Assembly (NCBI GenBank): GCA_937983035.1
Contig: CALKAN010000014.1
Span: 1 to 6,642, forward strand
DNA length: 6,642 bases
Source of the DNA: an uncultured Paenibacillaceae bacterium
GTDB taxonomy: Bacteria > Bacillota > Bacilli > Paenibacillales > CALAME01
Reading direction: 5' to 3'
The position numbers and the translations under genes were made by a program. Positions 6,442 through 6,642 of the stretch are shown here, in pieces (within the stretch, counting starts at the first letter, position 1; each line of letters starts with the position of its first letter). The notes below the pieces were generated by a model. It ran no database searches and was not told the origin of the DNA. It saw only the letters and a list, made by a program, of their open reading frames with translations.

Positions 6442-6480
6442 CAAAAGCGCGGTTTCGCTTTCATTTTTTTGAAACAATTC
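6432..6480 (-). repeat. Nested inverted repeats in the ABC operon leader
   Basis: Outer arms GAATTGT (6432-6438) and ACAATTC (6474-6480) enclose an inner hairpin AAAGCG (6444-6449) / CGCTTT (6456-6461) with a 6-base loop. It begins about 10 nt after the expected transcription start of the minus-strand promoter, so it would fold at the 5' end of the operon mRNA. On the plus strand the inner hairpin is followed by T7 (6464-6470), so it could act as a weak terminator for plus-strand transcripts. Confidence 0.45.
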
Positions 6481-6494
6481 GGACATATTTCTTT

Positions 6495-6523
6495 ATTATA
6501 CACGCTTTGCGGACAAGGGTAAA
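6495..6523 (-). promoter_or_regulatory. Sigma-A-like promoter for the ABC operon
   Basis: A perfect TATAAT at 6500-6495 is separated by exactly 17 bp from TTTACC (6523-6518, 4/6 match to TTGACA). Transcription would start near 6488, giving a leader of about 180 nt before the TTG start of the ATPase gene. The spacing and the perfect -10 make it the best promoter candidate in the window. Confidence 0.6.
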
Positions 6524-6642
6524 ATATTTTCTTCATTTGAGTTTCCGCAAAAAATCACGATAGGGTCTGGGGGAGTAAAATGATGAGGGATTTTTGCAGT
6601 GAAAACATGAAAAAATAGCAAAAACTGGGGTAAAAACAGGCA

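Larger units (their letters stand above)
6307..6642. other. Non-coding AT-rich region upstream of the ABC operon
   Basis: These 336 bases carry no gene I can support. They hold, from right to left, a G-rich/A-rich block (6560-6642) with a 12-codon mini-frame, the promoter at 6523-6495, a nested inverted repeat (6432-6480), a phased hexamer run (6381-6441) and the TTG start's ribosome binding site. The base composition is clearly more AT-rich than the flanking genes. Confidence 0.7.

Noticed and set aside
6450..6463. Half of a CcpA cre site (TGAAAGCG on the minus strand)
   Set aside because: The left half matches, but the right half has three mismatches to the consensus, and the symmetry is better explained by the hairpin at 6444-6461.
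6496..6642. Minus-strand frame open for 48 codons from the right edge to a TAA at 6498-6496, possibly the end of an upstream gene
   Set aside because: The translation is Phe/Pro-rich with no recognisable motif, its stop overlaps the best promoter, and the stretch is AT-rich with simple repeats. It is probably a chance open frame, although the truncated edge leaves some doubt.

Overview
The window looks like chromosomal DNA from a moderate-GC Gram-positive of the Bacillota, most likely Bacillales. A Paenibacillaceae-type genome would fit, but that is inference. The grounds are strong AGGAGG-type ribosome binding sites on nearly every gene, a LytR-CpsA-Psr (LCP) cell-wall enzyme, a TTG start, an intrinsic terminator with a T-tract, and a GldA/GldF/GldG/DUF4340 ABC operon of the kind common in that group. 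I see no mobile element, CRISPR array, rRNA or tRNA.

Layout from left to right. (1) Bases 1-946, minus strand: 5' part of an LCP-family wall-polymer transferase gene whose 3' end lies outside the window. (2) Bases 947-1199: divergent intergenic region with candidate promoters for both sides and an imperfect inverted repeat. (3) Bases 1200-2157, plus strand: a two-gene operon with 4 bp between the genes, encoding a Bcp-type peroxiredoxin and a YfcE/MJ0936-type metallophosphoesterase. (4) Bases 2155-2208: a strong hairpin terminator shared by two convergent operons; its minus-strand tail is duplicated. (5) Bases 2221-6306, minus strand: a compact four-gene operon, in transcription order ABC ATPase, ABC-2 permease, GldG-like membrane-anchored protein and DUF4340 protein. 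Two of the junctions overlap (8 bp and 4 bp). (6) Bases 6307-6642: AT-rich non-coding DNA with a good sigma-A-like promoter for the ABC operon, a nested inverted repeat and a run of 11-bp-phased hexamers that may be a response-regulator site.

How the genes work together: the ATPase and permease should form an ABC-2 type inner-membrane complex. The GldG-like and DUF4340 proteins are both membrane-anchored, with large regions predicted outside the membrane, and probably complete that complex. The substrate is unknown. The peroxiredoxin detoxifies peroxides; its phosphoesterase partner has no known substrate. The LCP enzyme acts in cell-wall assembly and is transcribed divergently.

I found no convincing new system. 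The two points most worth following up are the uncharacterised GldA-GldF-GldG-DUF4340 operon and the phased repeat array in front of it. Several gene starts were moved from the longest open frame to the start supported by a ribosome binding site, and the reasons are given in each entry.
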